NCBI RefSeq assembly: GCF_019844075.1
Contig: NZ_CP081964.1
Span: 1,364,001-1,428,000 of the forward strand
Length of the DNA: 64,000 bases
Origin: Curtobacterium sp. TC1
GTDB lineage: Bacteria; Actinomycetota; Actinomycetes; Actinomycetales; Microbacteriaceae
Direction of reading: 5' to 3'
How positions within the stretch are numbered: the stretch's first letter is position 1; the number at the start of each line of letters is the position of its first letter. Made by a program: the position numbers and the translations under genes. Below the pieces are notes generated by a model. That model made no database searches, was not told the origin of the DNA, and saw only the letters and a program-made list of their open reading frames with translations. Below, piece after piece: positions 1 to 7,548 of the stretch.

Positions 1-862
1 CGCGCCAGCCCTGCCCGTTGCGGGAGACGTCGATGACGAAGTGCGGATCACCACCGATCGCGTCGGCGAGCTCGTCGGCGTAGGCGCGTTCCTGGTCGAC
101 GCGGTAGAAGTTCGACACGTTCGTGAAGAAGCCCTGCACCTGATCGACACCCGCCTGCCGCAGCCAGTCGGCCATCGTCGCGGTCGGGACGCGGTTCTCG
201 TTGCCGCCGTCGAGGTACACCGTCAGCCCGTGCCCGGTCAGCGCGTCCACGGCCTTCCGGAGCAGGGGGAGCCGGGAGTCGCGCAGGCGCTGGCAGTTCT
301 GGATCTGCGCGATCGCGTCCGGCTCGACGAGCACGACGGCCCCGGACCCGGCCATCGCCCGCACGGCGGACCGGACCCACGGCAGGTACGCGTCGTCGGC
401 GGTGCCGCCCTTCGAGTAGCTGCCACAGTCGCGGTCCGGCACGGTGTACAGCACGAACTCCGGGGTGGCCCGCTGCTGCTCGGCGTTCCGGACGACCGCG
501 CGGATGGTCGCGCGCGTCTCGGACCGCGAGGAGTTCGTGAGCCAGGTCGCGATCGGCTGGTCGGCGATGCGGGCGATCTGCGCCGCGGTGTCGTCGTGTC
601 CGGCGGCTCGTGCCTGGCGCTCGCGGATGCCCGGCTGGTTCACCGCCGACGGCTGGTGCGCGAGTCCGCCGGGGAACGCCTGCTCCGCGGTCTTCCGCGT
701 CACGACGTCACGTCCGCTCTTCGGCGGGTCGGCATCCGGCCCGCTGCCGTGCGGCACGACCACGACGAGCGTCGTGACCACCGCGGCGACGGCGACGACC
801 GCGGCCGCGATCCACAGCCACTGCCGGTGCGCCGACCTGCGCATCCCCTGGTCCTCCGGCAT
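1..862 (-). CDS. Glycoside hydrolase family 6 cellulase, N-terminal part (runs off the window)
   Basis: The first 287 codons of a secreted or membrane-anchored beta-1,4-glucanase/cellobiohydrolase that would cut cellulose outside the cell. The start ATG is at 862, 8 nt after AGGGAGG; a second in-frame ATG is at 844. Residues ~15-36 are a hydrophobic signal anchor. GH6 signatures follow: DRDCGSYSKGG (143-153), VLVEPDAI (177-184, holding the Asp that acts as general acid in this family), a VSNFY segment (~249) and HFVIDVSRNGQG (274-285). The C-terminus lies beyond base 1, so any carbohydrate-binding module cannot be seen. It is divergent from the VanZ-like gene. The family call is firm; the exact specificity is not. 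Confidence 0.88.
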   Translation of the reverse strand, partial: MPEDQGMRRSAHRQWLWIAAAVVAVAAVVTTLVVVVPHGSGPDADPPKSGRDVVTRKTAEQAFPGGLAHQPSAVNQPGIRERQARAAGHDDTAAQIARIADQPIATWLTNSSRSETRATIRAVVRNAEQQRATPEFVLYTVPDRDCGSYSKGGTADDAYLPWVRSAVRAMAGSGAVVLVEPDAIAQIQNCQRLRDSRLPLLRKAVDALTGHGLTVYLDGGNENRVPTATMADWLRQAGVDQVQGFFTNVSNFYRVDQERAYADELADAIGGDPHFVIDVSRNGQGWR

Positions 863-1006
863 CCGGCGGTCCTCCCTGTTCGCTCCCCATGCTGACAGGT
901 GCGGGGGAGTCCTGACCAGGCCACGGGGGCGTTCGTCCAGGTCCGCCGACGGCCTCTGCCAGGAGTGCTCCAGCGACCGCGCAGGGCGGTGTTGCACAAT
1001 ACCGGG

Positions 1007-1453
1007 ATGTTCCGTCGACTCCTCCTCCTCGCCGTGACCGCGGCGTACGCCTGGGTGATCTGGCGGATGACGCTGACCCCGCAGGTGTTCACATCGGCAC
1101 AGAACTCGTTCGTGCTGCACGCGATCGCCTGGGTCCAGCAGCTGCCGCACGGTGCCTGGTTCACGTACGAGCGCACCGAGTTCCTCGCCAACATCGCGAT
1201 GTTCGTGCCGGTCGGCATGCTCGCCGCGCTCTGGTTGCCACGGCGCTGGTGGATCCTCGGGGCCCTGGTCGCGGTCGCCCTGTCGACCGGCATCGAGTTC
1301 GCGCAGGCCACCTACCTGCCCTACCGCGTCGCCGACCCCCGCGACGTGCTGTCGAACGGCCTCGGCGGACTGCTCGGCGCGACGCTCGTCGGGCTCGTCC
1401 GCAGCCTGCTGCCCGCGCCGCGTCGTCGTCGCCTGCGCGCCAGGACGGTCTAG
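1007..1453 (+). CDS. VanZ-like family membrane protein
   Basis: A 148-residue integral membrane protein with about four hydrophobic segments (N-terminal LLLLAVTAAYAWVIW, then FLANIAMFVPVGMLAALWL, WILGALVAVALSTGIEFAQ and a last helix near GLGGLLGATLVGLV). The pattern NIAMFVPVG...GIEFAQ...R.ADPRDVLSNGLGG is the VanZ/teicoplanin-resistance-like fold; members are common in actinobacteria and mostly of unknown role. The ATG at 1007 lies 6 nt after a CACAAT -10-like hexamer (995-1000), so the mRNA may be leaderless. Family membership does not establish any antibiotic-resistance role. Confidence 0.8.
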   Translation: MFRRLLLLAVTAAYAWVIWRMTLTPQVFTSAQNSFVLHAIAWVQQLPHGAWFTYERTEFLANIAMFVPVGMLAALWLPRRWWILGALVAVALSTGIEFAQATYLPYRVADPRDVLSNGLGGLLGATLVGLVRSLLPAPRRRRLRARTV

Positions 1454-1461
1454 GACTCTGC

Positions 1462-1555
1462 TAGTCTTGCGCGGTTGCCGTCGAACGGCCGCGGACAAAG
1501 AGCGCTCGTGCATCAGGCACGGGCACCGCGCAACGGACTGAAAGGGGATCTACGC
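1462..1555 (+). promoter_or_regulatory. rpsO promoter and structured leader
   Basis: TAGTCT at 1462-1467 is a good -10 box, giving a leader of about 80 nt. The leader holds an 8-bp hairpin (1504-1511 with 1517-1524, 5-nt loop) containing a U-G pair flanked by G-C pairs, the kind of element ribosomal protein S15 recognises in its own mRNA in other bacteria. A 9-bp inverted repeat (1467-1475 with 1527-1535) also exists, but its left arm overlaps the -10 box. AAAGGGG precedes the start codon. Autoregulation by S15 is an inference. Confidence 0.4.
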
Positions 1556-1825
1556 ATGGCACTTGACGCGAAGGTCAAGCAGGAGATCATCGAAGAGTAC
1601 GCGACCCACCCGGGCGACACCGGTTCCCCCGAGGTCCAGGTCGCCGTTCTGACGCGTCGTATCAACGACCTGAACGAGCACCTCAAGGAGCACAAGCACG
1701 ACCACCACTCGCGTCGTGGTCTGCTGCTCATGGTCGGTCAGCGTCGCCGTCTCCTCGGTTACCTCTCCGACGTCGACATCGCCCGCTACCGTGCGCTCAT
1801 CGAGCGCCTCGGCCTGCGCCGCTAG
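1556..1825 (+). CDS. rpsO: 30S ribosomal protein S15
   Basis: 89 residues, the usual length for S15. It binds 16S rRNA in the platform of the small subunit and helps recruit S6, S18 and S11. The family signature is clear: [14 protein letters not shown] near residue 20, then [29 protein letters not shown] and [12 protein letters not shown] at the end. The start ATG at 1556 follows an AAAGGGG ribosome-binding site. In many bacteria rpsO directly precedes pnp; here pnp is 5.7 kb downstream behind a flavin operon, so the usual rpsO-pnp linkage is broken by inserted genes. A strong terminator follows. Confidence 0.98.
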   Translation: MALDAKVKQEIIEEYATHPGDTGSPEVQVAVLTRRINDLNEHLKEHKHDHHSRRGLLLMVGQRRRLLGYLSDVDIARYRALIERLGLRR

Positions 1826-1846
1826 TCGACGCCCCACGGCTTGACC

Positions 1847-1885
1847 GAACGCCCCGGTCCTCCTCGAGAGGACCGGGGCGTTCTC
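1847..1885 (+). terminator. rpsO intrinsic terminator
   Basis: A perfect 16-bp stem (1847-1862 with 1868-1883) around a 5-nt loop, starting 21 bases after the rpsO stop codon. It lacks a long U tract, as is usual for actinobacterial terminators. Confidence 0.85.
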
Positions 1886-1923
1886 CGTTCTGCGGGAATG
1901 GTTGCGCGTGTCGAACGGTTCGG

Positions 1924-1929
1924 TACGAT
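1924..1929 (+). promoter_or_regulatory. -10 box for the FMN reductase gene
   Basis: TACGAT lies 34 bases before the ATG at 1964. A small inverted repeat, ATGC-aaac-GCAT (1934-1945), sits about where transcription would begin and could be an operator. Confidence 0.4.
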
Positions 1930-1963
1930 GTTCATGCAAACGCATCGAAAGTCGGGAACCACC

Positions 1964-2581
1964 ATGACCACCATCGCCGTCGTCTCCGCCGGACTCTCCG
2001 AGCCCAGCTCCACCCGCCTGCTCGCCGACCGCCTGGGAGAGGCCGCCGTGGCCGCGCTGGTCGCCGCGGGCACGCCAGCACACGTCCTGCACGTCGAGCT
2101 CCGGCCGCTCGCCCACGAGATCACCGACGCGATGCTCACCGGGTTCGCCGCGCCCGCGCTGTCCACCGCCATGGCCGCCGTGGTCGAGGCCGACGCGGTC
2201 GTCTTCGTCACGCCGATCTTCACGGCCGGCGTGAGCGGTCTCGCGAAGTCGTTCCTGGACATCCTCGACAAGGACTCGCTCGCCGACCTGCCCGTCCTCC
2301 TCGGCGCCACCGGCGGGACCTCGCGGCACTCGCTCGCCATCGACCACGCCCTGCGCCCGGTGTTCGCGTACCTCCGCGCAGCGGTGGTGCCGACCGGTGT
2401 CTTCGCCGCGACCGACGACTGGGGGAGCGACGGTGACGCCGCGGCCCTGGACGGACGCATCCGTCGGGCCGGAGTCGACCTGGCCTGGGCGATCCGGGCC
2501 TCCCGTCGGGCCCCGCAGGAAGCCGACGCGCTCCCCGCGACCGCGGACTTCGCGAGCCTGCTCGGTGGCCTCGGCCACTGA
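1964..2581 (+). CDS. NADPH-dependent FMN reductase family protein (CE1759-like)
   Basis: 205 residues with a flavodoxin-like fold. The N-terminus TTIAVVSAGLSEPSSTRLLAD is the phosphate-binding strand-loop for FMN; VVEADAVVFVTPIFTAGVSGLAKSFLD is the second flavin-contact region of the NADPH:FMN reductase family; LLGATGGTSRHSLAIDHALRP is typical of the actinobacterial CE1759 subfamily. It would use NAD(P)H to reduce free FMN in the cytoplasm. The ATG at 1964 was chosen because homologous sequence starts there; upstream in-frame codons reach into the rpsO terminator. It may feed reduced flavin to the redox operon that follows, which is only a positional inference. Confidence 0.85.
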   Translation: MTTIAVVSAGLSEPSSTRLLADRLGEAAVAALVAAGTPAHVLHVELRPLAHEITDAMLTGFAAPALSTAMAAVVEADAVVFVTPIFTAGVSGLAKSFLDILDKDSLADLPVLLGATGGTSRHSLAIDHALRPVFAYLRAAVVPTGVFAATDDWGSDGDAAALDGRIRRAGVDLAWAIRASRRAPQEADALPATADFASLLGGLGH

Positions 2582-2707
2582 CCCGGACCGCTGACCCCGC
2601 GGCCCGCTCTTAGGCGGACCACAGGGTTCGTGGGGTCGGAGTGGGGCCGGCTGGCGGCTCGCTCATCGGTGGCCTCGGGAACCTCGTCATGACGACGAGG
2701 AGGACCG

Positions 2708-3022
2708 ATGGACACCAGAGGCACCGGCAGGCGGTCCGCACGGATCACGAGTGCGCTCGTGAGCCTGGGCGGACTCGCGGTCGCGACGGTCACGGGCGCC
2801 GGGCTGTGGTTCGGGCACGAGCAGGCCGGCACGACGACGACCGACACGTCCACGACCACGAGCACGACGACGGATTCCGGTTCGGGTACCGGGACGTCGA
2901 GTGATGCCGCCACCGACTCCGGGTCCTCGTCCTCGTCGTCGTCGACCGACACGTCGACCGACACCGGGGTCTCGCAGGGCACCACCGGTGGGTCGTCGGA
3001 CACGACGACGACGGGTTCCTGA
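2708..3022 (+). CDS. Ser/Thr-rich membrane-anchored small protein of the flavin operon
   Basis: 104 residues. An N-terminal basic stretch and hydrophobic segment (about residues 13-35) anchor or export it, and the rest (about 40-104) is almost only Ser, Thr, Gly and Asp. The ATG at 2708 follows GAGGAGG. The stop is 2 nt before apbE. In related actinobacterial clusters the gene in this place usually encodes the same anchor and Ser/Thr linker followed by an FMN-binding domain with an SGAT-like flavinylation site. That domain is absent here and is not found in another frame, because apbE follows at once. It looks like a shortened carrier protein; function unknown. Confidence 0.7.
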   Translation: MDTRGTGRRSARITSALVSLGGLAVATVTGAGLWFGHEQAGTTTTDTSTTTSTTTDSGSGTGTSSDAATDSGSSSSSSSTDTSTDTGVSQGTTGGSSDTTTTGS

Positions 3023-3024
3023 CC

Positions 3025-3978
3025 GTGCGCGCCGCCGCCGAGTGGGACCTCTGGACCACCACCGCCCGGGTCGTCCTGGACCACCGCGACCGCCGCCACC
3101 TCGCCGCCGCCGAGTCGTGCGTCCGCGAGGTCACGGCCGCCGTCGACGCCGCGTGCAGTCGGTTCCGCGACGACTCCGAGCTCCTCGCCCGCGCCGACGA
3201 CCTGGTGCGCGGCACCGAGGTCTCGCCGCTGCTGGCGACCCTCGTGCACCAGGCCGTCGACGCCGCGCGACTGTCGGACGGGGACGTCGACCCGACGCTC
3301 GGCCGGCGGATGGCGTCCCTCGGGTACGACGCCGCGTTCGCCGACGCGCCCCCGGTCCCGTCGCCCGACACCGTCGCCCGAGCGCTCGACGGTCGACCCG
3401 CCTGGCAGCGGATCCTGCTCTCCGGCACGTTCCTGCGGGTCCCCGAGGGCGTCACGCTCGACCTCGGTGCCACGGCGAAGGCCGCCGCGGCGGACATGGC
3501 TGCCGCGAGCATCACCGCGCGGCTCGGCGTCGGCGCCCTCGTCTCGCTCGGTGGGGACGTCGCCACGGCCGGCCCGGACCCCTCCGGCGGCTGGCAGGTG
3601 CGCGTGCAGGACCAGGCGGACGACCCCGTCGACCACGTCCGCATCGCTTCCGGGTGGTCCGTCGCGACCTCGAGCACGCAGAAGCGCCGCTGGGAGCAGG
3701 ACGGGACCGCGCGGCACCACATCCTCGACCCGCGGTGGGGCCTGCCCGCCGACCCGGTGTGGCGGTCAGTGACGGTCGTCGCCCCCTCGTGCACCACCGC
3801 CAACACGATGACGACCGCCGCGGTGGTCCGGGGGCACGGCGCCGTGGAGTGGCTCCGGCAGAGCGGCCGCGCGGCCCGACTCGTCGCGGCCGACGGGTCG
3901 GTGCTGCGGCTCGGCGGCTGGCCGGAGGACCAGGCTGCCGACGGTTCCCTCAGCGTCGACGGGGCGGACGCCGCCTGA
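3025..3978 (+). CDS. apbE: FAD:protein FMN transferase (ApbE family)
   Basis: 317 residues. ApbE enzymes take FMN from FAD and attach it covalently to Thr or Ser of extracytoplasmic redox proteins. Seen here: VDPTLGRRMASLGYD (substrate region), LDLGATAKAAAADMAA (counterpart of the DLGGIAKGYAVD motif), VSLGGDVATAGPDPSGGW, and near the end CTTANTMTTAAVV, which matches the ANTxSTAA variant of the Mg-binding loop in actinobacterial ApbE, with Asn where other ApbE proteins have Asp. There is no signal peptide or lipobox, unlike many ApbE proteins. The GTG at 3025 is 2 nt after the previous stop, and the stop overlaps the next ATG by 1 nt: one operon. Confidence 0.88.
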   Translation: MRAAAEWDLWTTTARVVLDHRDRRHLAAAESCVREVTAAVDAACSRFRDDSELLARADDLVRGTEVSPLLATLVHQAVDAARLSDGDVDPTLGRRMASLGYDAAFADAPPVPSPDTVARALDGRPAWQRILLSGTFLRVPEGVTLDLGATAKAAAADMAAASITARLGVGALVSLGGDVATAGPDPSGGWQVRVQDQADDPVDHVRIASGWSVATSSTQKRRWEQDGTARHHILDPRWGLPADPVWRSVTVVAPSCTTANTMTTAAVVRGHGAVEWLRQSGRAARLVAADGSVLRLGGWPEDQAADGSLSVDGADAA

Positions 3979-4535
3979 TGGACACCGCGCTCTGGGTGGT
4001 CGGCCGCGGCACGGGCGTCGCCGCCGTCGTGCTCCTGACCCTGACGGTCCTGCTCGGCATCGTGACCCGCGGCGGACGACCGCTCCCCGGCCTGCCACGG
4101 TTCGGCGTGCAGCTCGTGCACCGGGACGTCGCCCTGGCATCCACCGTGTTCGTGGGCGTGCACGTGGTGACGCTGCTGCTCGACACCGAGGCGGAACTCC
4201 GCCTGCTCGACGCCCTCGTGCCGTTCGCCGGTGCGTACCGCTGGTTCTGGCTCGGGCTCGGCACCCTGGCGGTGGACCTGCTCGTGGTGCTCGTCGTCAC
4301 GGGGATGCTCCGCCGGGTGATCGGACCACGCGTGTTCCGCGCCGTGCACTGGGCCGCCTACGCCATGTGGCCGATCGCGATGGCGCACGCGATCGGTACC
4401 GGGACCGACGGCACGTCGGCCTGGTTCCTGGTGATCGCCGGGGTCTGCGCCGCCGCCGTCCTCGGTGCCGTCGCCTGGCGCTGCACCGCTGGCGTCACCG
4501 CGTTCCGTCCGACCCCGAGGGAGGCCCTCCGATGA
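3978..4535 (+). CDS. Ferric-reductase-like transmembrane protein
   Basis: 185 residues with about five or six transmembrane helices. His residues that could bind haem fall in helices: LVHRDVALASTVFVGVHVV (about residues 50-68) and FRAVHWAAYAMWPIAMAHAIG (about 120-140), the layout of the ferric reductase/cytochrome b domain found beside ApbE and FMN-binding proteins. It probably moves electrons across the membrane between the NuoF-like/ferredoxin pair on the inside and a flavinylated acceptor outside. It is coupled to its neighbours by a TGATG overlap upstream and an ATGA overlap downstream. Confidence 0.8.
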   Translation: MDTALWVVGRGTGVAAVVLLTLTVLLGIVTRGGRPLPGLPRFGVQLVHRDVALASTVFVGVHVVTLLLDTEAELRLLDALVPFAGAYRWFWLGLGTLAVDLLVVLVVTGMLRRVIGPRVFRAVHWAAYAMWPIAMAHAIGTGTDGTSAWFLVIAGVCAAAVLGAVAWRCTAGVTAFRPTPREALR

Positions 4536-5797
4536 CCCTGACCCACCCGCTCACCGTCCCGCCACCGACCGGCACGCAACGCCTCCTCGCCGCCCCCGGC
4601 CCCGGCCTCGACACCCACCACCGCACGCACGGGACGCTCCCGCACGTGGGACCCGGGATCATCGACGAGATCGGTCTCGCCGGGGTCGACGGCCGCGGCG
4701 GAGCCGGGTTCCCGCTCGCCCGCAAGCTCGACGCCGTGGCGGGCCGGACCCGGCGCGGCAGCCGCGGTGCCCCGATCGTCATCGCGAACGGCGCCGAGGG
4801 CGAACCCGCCAGCCGCAAGGACGCCGTCCTGCTCGGACGAGCACCGCACCTGGTGCTCGACGGCATCGTGGTCGCGGCGCTGGCGATCGGTGCGACCGAG
4901 GCCGTGGTCGCCACGAGCGAGCGGCTCGCCGACCGGGTCCGGCAGGCCCTGGCCGAACGCACCGACGCCCGGTCCGGCACCGACCCGGTCACGATCGCGG
5001 TCCGCGCCCTGCCGCACAGCACCTTCGTCGCCGGGCAGGCCACGGCGCTCGCCTCCGCCGTCGCCGGTGGCCGAGGTCTGCCGGAGGACCGCACCGTCCG
5101 GCTGGCCGAGCGTGGACCGGGCGGACGACCGACCCTGGTGTCGAACGTCGAGACGCTCGCGCAGGCGGCGCTCGTCGCACGGTACGGGGCGGCGTGGGCG
5201 CGGAGCGTGGGCAGCGCGAGCGCTCCCGGCACCCGCCTCGTGACCGTCAGCGACGTGACGGACCCGCCCGGTGCCGTGGTGCTGGAGACCGCCGGGGGTG
5301 CGCCGCTCGGGCAGCTGCTGGGCGCCTCCCGGCTCCCGGCGGCCGATCCGGGACGGACGCGAGCCGTGCTGGTCGGCGGGTGGGGCGGCACCTGGGTGCC
5401 GGCCGCGGCGCTCGACGCGCCCTTCGACGTCGACGGACTGGCACCGTGGGGTGCGGCGCCCGGGGCCGGCGTGCTGGCCGTGCTCGACGACCGGACCTGC
5501 CCGGTCGGGGTCACCGCGGGACTCGCCGCGGCGCTCGCCGGAGCGTCCGCCGGGCGCTGCGGGCCGTGCGTGAACGGGTTGCCGCGGATCGCCGAGGTGG
5601 TCGCCGACCTTGCCTCCGGGCACCGGGCGGGCGACCTGGCCGGCGAGGTCCGGCGGATCGCTGGCCTCGTCGACGGACGCGGGGCCTGCCACCACCCGGA
5701 CGGCGTCGCACGGATGGTGCGGAGCGCGCTCGACGTGTTCCACGACGACGTGCAGGCGCACCTGCGGGGCACGTGCCTGGTCGGGGGACGACCGTGA
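4532..5797 (+). CDS. NuoF-like NADH dehydrogenase subunit (FMN/Fe-S/SLBB domains)
   Basis: 421 residues related to the 51-kDa subunit of complex I (NuoF) and to RnfC-type proteins. GRGGAGFPLARKLDA (~51) and ANGAEGEPASRKD (~82) are the FMN/NADH-binding signatures; TLVSNVETLAQAA (~208) is the conserved middle segment; a SLBB-like region follows; AGRCGPCVNGLPRI near residue 345 and a later Cys (GACHHPDG) belong to the 4Fe-4S region. It probably oxidises NAD(P)H and passes electrons to the ferredoxin and membrane protein of this operon. No other complex I genes are nearby, so it is not part of nuo. Confidence 0.85.
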   Translation: MTLTHPLTVPPPTGTQRLLAAPGPGLDTHHRTHGTLPHVGPGIIDEIGLAGVDGRGGAGFPLARKLDAVAGRTRRGSRGAPIVIANGAEGEPASRKDAVLLGRAPHLVLDGIVVAALAIGATEAVVATSERLADRVRQALAERTDARSGTDPVTIAVRALPHSTFVAGQATALASAVAGGRGLPEDRTVRLAERGPGGRPTLVSNVETLAQAALVARYGAAWARSVGSASAPGTRLVTVSDVTDPPGAVVLETAGGAPLGQLLGASRLPAADPGRTRAVLVGGWGGTWVPAAALDAPFDVDGLAPWGAAPGAGVLAVLDDRTCPVGVTAGLAAALAGASAGRCGPCVNGLPRIAEVVADLASGHRAGDLAGEVRRIAGLVDGRGACHHPDGVARMVRSALDVFHDDVQAHLRGTCLVGGRP

Positions 5798-6045
5798 GCG
5801 GCGCGCCGGGCGGTGCCACCGCCGCTGGTCCCGTCGCGCTGCACGTCGACTGGACCCGCTGTCGGGGACGCGGCCTGTGCACCGAGCTGTTCGCCGAGCG
5901 GCTGGCGCGCGACGAGTGGGGCTACCCGGTCGCGCGGGACGGCGGCGGCACCCGCGACGTGCCGGTGCGGCCGGACGAACGCGCCGCCGCTGCGGACGCG
6001 GTGACGCTGTGCCCGCTGCAGGCGCTGCGGCTGGTGGGGCGGTGA
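5794..6045 (+). CDS. [3Fe-4S]-type ferredoxin
   Basis: 83 residues. The cluster ligands are visible as CRGRGLC (Cys-x5-Cys, about residues 23-29) and a distal CPLQAL (~73-78). The missing middle Cys is typical of 3Fe-4S ferredoxins of actinobacteria. The GTG at 5794 overlaps the previous stop by 4 nt, so it is the last gene of the flavin operon and the likely soluble electron carrier for the NuoF-like protein. Its stop is 10 nt from the convergent next gene. Confidence 0.85.
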   Translation: MSGAPGGATAAGPVALHVDWTRCRGRGLCTELFAERLARDEWGYPVARDGGGTRDVPVRPDERAAAADAVTLCPLQALRLVGR

Positions 6046-6055
6046 GCGCGGGAGC

Positions 6056-7267
6056 TCAGTACCAGTGCGGGTTGACGCTCATCTCGTGCCCCCACGCACC
6101 GCACGGCGACCCGTACGCGCTCTTGATGTAGGCGAGCCCCCAGTTGATCTGCGTGTTCGCGTTCGTCCGCCAGTCCGCTCCGGCCGCCGACATCTTCTCG
6201 GCCGGCAGCGACTGCGGGATGCCGTAGGCGCCGCTCGAGGCGTTCAGTGCGTTCGCCCGCCAGCCGGACTCCTGCGTCCAGAGCGACACCAGACACGAGA
6301 ACTGGTCGTCGCCCCAGCCGTAGGAACCCAGGGCGCTCCGGGCGTAGGCCTGCGCGGCAGCGGGGTCCACGACGACCCCGCCGGTGCTCGGGTAGCTCGT
6401 GCCCGAGCCGCCGCTGGCGCTGGTGCTCCCGCCGCCGGTGTCGGCGCTCGCCGAGGCTGCTGCCGCCGCCTGCGCTGCAGCCGCCGCCGCGCGCTTGCGC
6501 TGCTGTTCGGCCTTCTGCGCCGCGACCTTCTGCCCGAGCTCGTACCCGGCGGCCTGCTCGGCGGTGGTGTCCCGGAGCGACGCCAGCTGCGCGTACAGCT
6601 CGTCGCTGTGCTGCTCGGTCGACTCGACGGCGGCGTTCGCCACGGCCTCGGCCGACTTCGCCGCCGCGGAGCGTTCCTCGGCTGCCTGCGCACGTGTCGC
6701 CCGCTCGGCCTCGGCGCGTTCGGCCTGTTCGTGCAGCGACGACGCCGTGCCGGCCGCGACGGACGCCTCGTCCATCACGCCGGACCAGGTGGACGACAGC
6801 TGGTCGAGGGCGCCCAGCTGGTAGAGCAGCTGGTCCGGGTTGCCGGCGGTCGCGATCCGGGTGGTCATCTGGTTCGTGCTGCCGTCGCGGTACAGGTTCG
6901 CCGCCAGCTGACCGGCGCGCGTCTGCGCGCGTTCGGCCGTCTCCGACGCGCGTTGCGCCTGGGCCTGGAGGCTCGTGGCGGCCTGGGTGGCCTCCGCCAG
7001 CTCCGCCTCGGCCGCGTCCGCCTTCGACGAGGCCGTCAGCGCGGCCTGCGACTTCGCTGCGGCCTCGTCCTGCGCCGACTGCAGCGCGGCCTGGACCTTG
7101 GTCACCTCGGCACGCTTGGCGGTCTCGTTGCCCTTGGCCCGCTGCACGTCCTGCCAGGTCGGGTACTCCGTCGCGGTCGCCGGGACAACGGTGAGGACCG
7201 GGGCGACGAGCGCGCCGACGACCACGGCGGCCGCGACGAGCACGCCCCGCGAGGGGGTGAGACGCAT
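6056..7267 (-). CDS. Secreted coiled-coil protein with C-terminal lysozyme/transglycosylase-like domain
   Basis: 403 residues. Signal peptide: basic start, hydrophobic residues ~9-27, then an Ala-rich cleavage region near PATATEY. Residues ~40-270 are long Ala/Glu/Gln/Lys-rich coiled coils like those of peptidoglycan hydrolases that are controlled by dimerisation. A Ser/Gly linker follows, then a domain starting at DPAAAQAYARSALGSYGW with CLVSLWTQESGWR, NASSGAYGIPQSLP and a closing GHEMSVNPHWY: the lytic-transglycosylase/lysozyme fold, with Glu in TQESGW as the probable catalytic acid. It would act on the cell wall during growth. It is convergent with the flavin operon. Confidence 0.85.
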   Translation of the reverse strand: MRLTPSRGVLVAAAVVVGALVAPVLTVVPATATEYPTWQDVQRAKGNETAKRAEVTKVQAALQSAQDEAAAKSQAALTASSKADAAEAELAEATQAATSLQAQAQRASETAERAQTRAGQLAANLYRDGSTNQMTTRIATAGNPDQLLYQLGALDQLSSTWSGVMDEASVAAGTASSLHEQAERAEAERATRAQAAEERSAAAKSAEAVANAAVESTEQHSDELYAQLASLRDTTAEQAAGYELGQKVAAQKAEQQRKRAAAAAAQAAAAASASADTGGGSTSASGGSGTSYPSTGGVVVDPAAAQAYARSALGSYGWGDDQFSCLVSLWTQESGWRANALNASSGAYGIPQSLPAEKMSAAGADWRTNANTQINWGLAYIKSAYGSPCGAWGHEMSVNPHWY

Positions 7268-7342
7268 GGCAGCAGGCTACCGAGGCTCGCCCGGGTGTCC
7301 GCGAGCCGCGCCGCCGATTCCCTGTGGACTGGTAAAGTCCAT

Positions 7343-7373
7343 CGTGTCCGGGGACCGTTTCCCCGGACGCACG
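7343..7373 (+). promoter_or_regulatory. pnp leader hairpin behind a -10-like box
   Basis: TAAAGT (7333-7338) could be a -10 box. Just after it, an 8-bp G+C stem (7346-7353 with 7361-7368) is extended by 3 more pairs past a 2-nt bulge. It would lie at the 5' end of a pnp leader of about 200 nt. A 5' hairpin fits the RNase III/PNPase autoregulation known from enterobacteria, but that mechanism is not shown here. It is not a terminator, as no U tract follows on this strand. Confidence 0.4.
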
Positions 7374-7548
7374 AAAAAACACTGCGCAGGCCGGGCACGG
7401 AGCTGGTCATCGGTGGTGGCTCGCGGGCCGGAACGGTTTCCCGAGTGCTTCTACTGCTGGCCAGACATGCGTCCGGAACGATCGGCGCGCACGCACCATC
7501 GAGTGCCGTCGCCAAGGCCTGCCGAACACACTTCAAGGAGGCACCCTT

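Noticed and set aside
1905..1920. SOS box upstream of the FMN reductase gene
   Set aside because: CGAACGGTTCG has no 4-base spacer between halves and does not fit TCGAAC-N4-GTTCGA.
7346..7368. Terminator for the secreted protein gene
   Set aside because: It lies upstream of that minus-strand gene, not after its stop, and no U tract follows on the plus strand.
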